Assembly (NCBI GenBank): GCA_041686955.1
Contig: JAWLCV010000087.1
Location: 1 to 16,340 of the forward strand
Reading direction: 5' to 3'
Source: UBA7803 sp041686955
GTDB lineage: Bacteria; Pseudomonadota; Gammaproteobacteria; Pseudomonadales; Azotimanducaceae
Length of the DNA stretch: 16,340 nucleotides
The notes under the pieces were generated by a model. That model was not told the origin of the DNA. It saw nothing but the letters and a program-made list of their open reading frames with translations, and searched no databases. A program made the position numbers and the translations under genes. Shown here piece after piece: positions 13,349-16,340 of this stretch; the first letter of the stretch is position 1; each line of letters starts with the position of its first letter.

Positions 13349-14302
13349 ATGCTAGCCGTCACGCCGGGTGAGCCCGCCGGCATCGGGCCGGATCTGGTGG
13401 TCACCCTGGCGAGCCGGCCACGCAGCCTGGACTGGGTGGCGGTGGCGGATCCGGATCTGCTGTCGGCGCGCGCCCGACAGCTCGGTCTCGACCTGTCGGT
13501 AGAAACCGATCTTTCGTCCCCCAGCCGGCAGCCCGGCCGCCTGACGGTGGTGCCCGTGCCTCTCTCGGCGCCGGTGCGGGCGGGGCAGCTCGCGGTGGAA
13601 AATGCCGCCTACGTGCTGGCGACCCTGGAGCGGGCGGCGGACGGCTGCCTGGCCGGCGCGTTCAGCGGCATGGTCACCGGCCCCGTGCAGAAATCCGTCA
13701 TCAACGACGCGGGGATTCCCTTCTCCGGCCACACCGAGTTTCTCTGTCAGCGCGCAGGCGCCGACGACGTGCTCATGCTGCTGGTGGCGGGCACCTTGCG
13801 CGTGGCGCTGGCTACCACCCACCTGCCGCTGCGCGCCGTGCCCGACGCCATCACGCGACCGCTGCTCACGCGGCGCCTCGCGCTCCTCATCGACGGCCTG
13901 CGTCGACGGTTCCGGATCGACGCGCCGCGTGTTCTGGTGGCGGGCCTCAATCCGCACGCCGGGGAAGGAGGGCACCTCGGCCGCGAGGAGATCGACGTCA
14001 TCGCGCCGGTGTGCGACGCCGCCCGCCGCGCCGGTCACGACGTGCGCGGGCCGTTGCCGGCGGATACCCTGTTCACGCCGGAGCTGCTCGCGGAGGCGGA
14101 CGCGGTGCTGGCCATGTACCACGACCAGGGTCTGCCCGTGCTCAAGCACGTTGGATTCGGCGAGGCGGTCAACGTGACCCTGGGCCTGCCGTTCGTGCGC
14201 ACGTCGGTGGACCACGGCACGGCGCTCGACCTGGCGGGCACGGGGCGGGCCCGCAGCGGCAGCCTGGAGGCGGCGCTCGCCCTGGCCGCGCGGCTGGGGT
14301 GA
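13349..14302 (+). CDS. pdxA: 4-hydroxythreonine-4-phosphate dehydrogenase
   Basis: A 317-residue NAD-dependent enzyme of DXP-dependent pyridoxal phosphate synthesis. It opens with VTPGEPAGIGPDL (4-16). Metal-binding histidines are His158 (TTHLPL), His203 (NPHAGEGG) and His258 (MYHDQGLP), matching the three E. coli ligands with a constant offset of eight residues. The substrate-site segments FSGHTEF (125-131) and TSVDHGTALDLAGTG (285-299) are present. The N terminus is about eight residues shorter than in E. coli; no earlier start is available in frame. It begins four bases after the surA stop without a clear Shine-Dalgarno, so coupling to surA is likely. It ends four bases before the rsmA ATG. 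Confidence 0.96.
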   Translation: MLAVTPGEPAGIGPDLVVTLASRPRSLDWVAVADPDLLSARARQLGLDLSVETDLSSPSRQPGRLTVVPVPLSAPVRAGQLAVENAAYVLATLERAADGCLAGAFSGMVTGPVQKSVINDAGIPFSGHTEFLCQRAGADDVLMLLVAGTLRVALATTHLPLRAVPDAITRPLLTRRLALLIDGLRRRFRIDAPRVLVAGLNPHAGEGGHLGREEIDVIAPVCDAARRAGHDVRGPLPADTLFTPELLAEADAVLAMYHDQGLPVLKHVGFGEAVNVTLGLPFVRTSVDHGTALDLAGTGRARSGSLEAALALAARLG

Positions 14303-14306
14303 GGTG

Positions 14307-15086
14307 ATGAGAGCACGCAAGCGGTTCGGCCAGCATTTTCTCAACGATCAGGGCGTGCTGAGGCAGCTCGTCGGCGCCATCCGCCCGCAGCCCAAGGACC
14401 ATCTGCTGGAGATCGGACCGGGCCACGGCGCGCTGACGGAGCACCTCTACGGTCTCACGGAGCGTTACCTGGCCGTGGAGATCGACCGCGATCTCGTGCC
14501 GTTTCTGAAGGCACGGTTCGCCGAGCTGGAGCTGGTGAACGACGACATCCTGCGGGTGGATCTCGAGCGGCTGCTCGGCAACGGCGAACGGCCTTGGCGG
14601 CTCGTGGGCAACCTCCCGTACAACATCTCCACGCCGCTGATGCTGCGGCTGCTCGATCACCTGGACCGCATCCAGGACATGCACTTCATGCTCCAGCGCG
14701 AGGTGGCGGCCCGTCTGGCAGCGGCGCCGGGCAGCAAGGCATGGGGGCGGATCACCGTGCTCACTCAATACCACTGCGAGGTCGAGCTGCTCTTCGAGGT
14801 GTCGCCGGATAGCTTCACCCCGCCGCCCAAGGTGCACTCGGCCGTGCTTCGGCTGGTGCCGCGGCAGGAAAAACCGGCGCTGAACGACCCGGGTGCGTTC
14901 GCGCGTCTGCTGCGGCACGCGTTCGCTCAGCGCCGCAAACAGCTCGGCAACGCTCTGCAGTCCCTCGAGCCCGATTTCTATCGCGCCGGAGTCGACCCCA
15001 CCCGCCGTGCCGACGACGTCTCCGTGGCCGAGTTCGTCGCATTGGCCAACACCCTGGCGGCCGAGCCGCCCGATGCCGGAGGTTGA
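14307..15086 (+). CDS. rsmA: 16S rRNA dimethyladenosine transferase
   Basis: A 259-residue SAM-dependent methyltransferase (KsgA) that dimethylates the two adjacent adenosines of the 16S helix 45 loop late in small-subunit assembly. Motifs: ARKRFGQHFLND (3-14), the SAM loop LLEIGPGHGALT (33-44), AVEIDRDLVP (56-65), the catalytic NLPYNIS (102-108) and FTPPPKVHSAVLRLVP in the C-terminal half, followed by the small RNA-binding helical domain with HAFAQRRKQLGNAL. The ATG at 14307 was chosen with GGGG 7 nt upstream; a GTG directly before it (14304) would add one residue. It follows pdxA by four bases and precedes apaH by six. The apaG gene often found next is absent. Confidence 0.96.
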   Translation: MRARKRFGQHFLNDQGVLRQLVGAIRPQPKDHLLEIGPGHGALTEHLYGLTERYLAVEIDRDLVPFLKARFAELELVNDDILRVDLERLLGNGERPWRLVGNLPYNISTPLMLRLLDHLDRIQDMHFMLQREVAARLAAAPGSKAWGRITVLTQYHCEVELLFEVSPDSFTPPPKVHSAVLRLVPRQEKPALNDPGAFARLLRHAFAQRRKQLGNALQSLEPDFYRAGVDPTRRADDVSVAEFVALANTLAAEPPDAGG

Positions 15087-15092
15087 CGCGGC

Positions 15093-15914
15093 GTGGCCAC
15101 CTACGCGGTCGGGGACGTTCAGGGCTGCTATGACGAGCTCAGCGAGCTGCTCGAGCACGTCCGTTTCGATCCGGCTCGCGATCGGCTGTGGCTCGTCGGC
15201 GATCTCGTCAACCGGGGTCCGAAATCGTTGGCCGTACTCCGCTTCGTCCGCTCGTTGGGAGATGCGGCCCTCTGCGTGCTCGGCAATCACGACCTGCACC
15301 TGCTCGCCATCCGCTACGGCGGCCATCCCGTTCGGCGCAGCGACACGTTCGCCGACGTGCTGGCGGCCGAGGATTGCGACGAGCTCTGCGATTGGCTGCG
15401 TCATCTGCCCATGCTGGTCCGGGACGACGCACTGGGATACGTCATGACCCACGCGGGCATTCCGCACATCTGGGATCTCGACCAGGCGGAGGGCTACGCG
15501 CGGGAGCTGGAAGCGGTGCTGCGCAGTGACGGGCACCCGGTCTACTTCACCGGACTGTACGGGAATCGGCCGGACATCTGGGAGGATTCCCTGCAGGGGC
15601 TCGATCGCTGGCGGGCGGTGACAAACTATCTGACGCGAATGCGTCTGGTGAGCGAGGAAGGCCGTTTGGAGTTCGCTCACAAGGGCGCGGTTGCGGACGC
15701 GCCGCCCGGCTGGTTTCCCTGGTACGAGCTGCGCGCGCGGCGGCCCTTGGGCGTTCGCATCGTGTTCGGCCATTGGGCCGCCATCGAGGGCGTGACGAAT
15801 CAGCCGGACGTGATCGCTCTGGATACCGGTTGCGTCTGGGGGCGACGCTTGACGGCATTGTGCCTGGAGACGGGTGAGCTTTTCAGTATACCCGCGCGCT
15901 CGGAAATTTTCTGA
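15093..15914 (+). CDS. apaH: Symmetrical bis(5'-nucleosyl)-tetraphosphatase
   Basis: A 273-residue calcineurin-like metallophosphatase that splits Ap4A into two ADP, removing alarmone-like dinucleotides and (known in E. coli) Np4 caps from RNA. Phosphoesterase motifs: YAVGDVQGCYDEL (4-16), WLVGDLVNRGPKS (33-45), VLGNHDLHLL (62-71), YVMTHAGIPHIWD (116-128), VFGHWAAIEG and the ALDTGCVWGRRLTAL signature of ApaH near the C terminus. The start is a GTG at 15093 with GGAGG 10 nt upstream, inside the rsmA end. Last gene of the lptD operon. No strong GC-rich terminator follows; the next 20 bases are AT-rich and merge with the prkA promoter region. Confidence 0.95.
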   Translation: MATYAVGDVQGCYDELSELLEHVRFDPARDRLWLVGDLVNRGPKSLAVLRFVRSLGDAALCVLGNHDLHLLAIRYGGHPVRRSDTFADVLAAEDCDELCDWLRHLPMLVRDDALGYVMTHAGIPHIWDLDQAEGYARELEAVLRSDGHPVYFTGLYGNRPDIWEDSLQGLDRWRAVTNYLTRMRLVSEEGRLEFAHKGAVADAPPGWFPWYELRARRPLGVRIVFGHWAAIEGVTNQPDVIALDTGCVWGRRLTALCLETGELFSIPARSEIF

Positions 15915-15925
15915 GAATTTTTCGC

Positions 15926-15941
15926 TGGCACTTTTCTCGCA
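15926..15941 (+). promoter_or_regulatory. prkA: Sigma-54 type promoter upstream of prkA
   Basis: TGGCACTTTTCTCGCA fits TGGCAC-N5-TTGCA with one mismatch; the essential GG (15927-15928) and GC (15939-15940) doublets are present and ten bases apart. The start should be near 15951, giving a leader of about 80 nt. In E. coli yeaG, the prkA homologue, is transcribed by sigma-54 with NtrC, which supports the assignment. The activator site was not identified. Confidence 0.68.
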
Positions 15942-15957
15942 TGGGTCTAGTCTAACC

Positions 15958-15984
15958 GTAGGAGCCGTAGAAGCTGTAAGAAGA
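15958..15984 (+). repeat. Three imperfect 9-nt repeats in prkA leader
   Basis: GTAGGAGCC, GTAGAAGCT and GTAAGAAGA lie head to tail. They are short and imperfect, and may be chance in a purine-rich leader. Confidence 0.3.
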
Positions 15985-15993
15985 ACGAAGTTG

Positions 15994-16029
15994 ATGGAAC
16001 AGAGGGGGAAGCGCAGCAGAGGAGGCTGA
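15994..16029 (+). CDS. Possible 11-codon upstream reading frame in prkA leader
   Basis: ATG at 15994 opens a frame MEQRGKRSRGG that stops at TGA 16027-16029, two bases before the prkA ATG. The last codons contain the prkA ribosome binding site AGAGGAGG. The peptide's own ribosome binding site is poor (only purine-rich AAGAACGAAG). It may be chance or a coupling/leader frame. Confidence 0.2.
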   Translation: MEQRGKRSRGG

Positions 16030-16031
16030 CA

Positions 16032-16340
16032 ATGGGTGTCTTCGAGCACTACCAGGAACGATACGATGCGGCTCAAGAAGAAGAGCTGACCCTCCAGGAG
16101 TACCTCGAGCTTTGTAAGAACGATCCGACCGCCTACGCCACCGCCGCCGAGCGCCTGCTCATGGCCGTGGGCGAGCCGGAGTTCGTCGACACGTCCCACG
16201 ACCCGCGACTGTCCAGAATCTTTTCCAACAAAGTCATCAAGCGCTACCCGGCGTTCGACGAGTTCTACGGCATGGAGGAGTCCATCGAGCAGATCGTCTC
16301 GTTCTTCCGCCACGCCGCCCAGGGCCTCGAGGAGCGCAAG
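16032..16340 (+). CDS. prkA: PrkA-type serine protein kinase, N-terminal fragment
   Basis: The first 103 codons of a gene that leaves the window on the right. The translation starts MGVFEHYQERYDAAQ, continues LTLQEYLELCKNDP and YATAAERLLMAVGEPE, and reaches HDPRLSRIFSNKVIKRYPAF and EFYGMEESIEQIVSFFRHAA, the conserved N terminus of the PrkA (YeaG) family. Family members have an AAA-like ATPase module followed by a kinase-like domain; the Walker A motif would lie just past the edge. In E. coli YeaG acts in stationary phase and prolonged nitrogen starvation and pairs with YeaH. An excellent ribosome binding site AGAGGAGG lies 6 nt before the ATG. The gene has its own promoter candidate of sigma-54 type, separating it from the apaH operon. 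Confidence 0.95.
   Translation, partial: MGVFEHYQERYDAAQEEELTLQEYLELCKNDPTAYATAAERLLMAVGEPEFVDTSHDPRLSRIFSNKVIKRYPAFDEFYGMEESIEQIVSFFRHAAQGLEERK

Noticed and set aside
12097..13404. Minus-strand frame of 435 codons opposite surA
   Set aside because: Mirror frame of surA codon bias with no recognisable domain.
14169..16313. Minus-strand frame of over 700 codons across rsmA, apaH and the prkA start
   Set aside because: It runs antisense through three real genes and a promoter region, and contains no motif.

Overview
This window reads as chromosomal core sequence from a high-GC gammaproteobacterium. The main evidence is the unbroken run lptD-surA-pdxA-rsmA-apaH with divergent amgK-murU, plus rpe-gph-trpE and prkA nearby. 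From memory, this neighbourhood is also found in Pseudomonas and in halophilic/purple-sulfur-type gammaproteobacteria. I cannot name a genus; an Ectothiorhodospiraceae-like host is only a guess from GC content and acidic proteins.

Layout. Bases 1-2578 hold a surface-polysaccharide-type pair facing each other: the C-terminal end of a PaaK/CapK-like adenylate-forming enzyme (+) and a fused acyltransferase-3/SGNH O-acetyltransferase (-). Their stop codons overlap. Bases 2760-3733 hold two small (+) genes, a DUF2267 protein and a DUF6491-like lipoprotein. From 9245 down to 3767 runs a tightly packed (-) operon: amgK, murU, a short membrane J-domain protein, rpe, gph, trpE, pncC. It joins peptidoglycan-sugar recycling, pentose phosphate metabolism, phosphoglycolate clean-up, the first step of tryptophan synthesis and NMN deamidation. 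From 9597 to 15914 runs a (+) operon: lptD, surA, pdxA, rsmA, apaH. It covers LPS export, outer-membrane protein folding, vitamin B6 synthesis, 16S rRNA dimethylation and Ap4A hydrolysis. The window ends in the first 103 codons of prkA, preceded by a good sigma-54-type promoter.

The most striking feature is not a gene. Between the divergent amgK and lptD starts lies a 320-bp element (9255-9574) bounded by a perfect 34-bp inverted repeat. Both ends are CTAG and the repeat inside begins TGT. Its interior is almost wholly made of nested inverted repeats: one module of three tri-nucleotide-loop hairpins inside a long stem, and one long hairpin. It encodes no transposase. It leaves only 9 bp to the amgK start and 22 bp to the lptD start, so it has effectively become the control region of both operons, and each arm carries an outward-facing TATAAG. 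I interpret it as a MITE-like non-autonomous element, perhaps mobilised by an IS481/IS3-type transposase. A structured transcript cannot be excluded.

No rRNA, tRNA, CRISPR array, phage gene or intact insertion sequence was seen.
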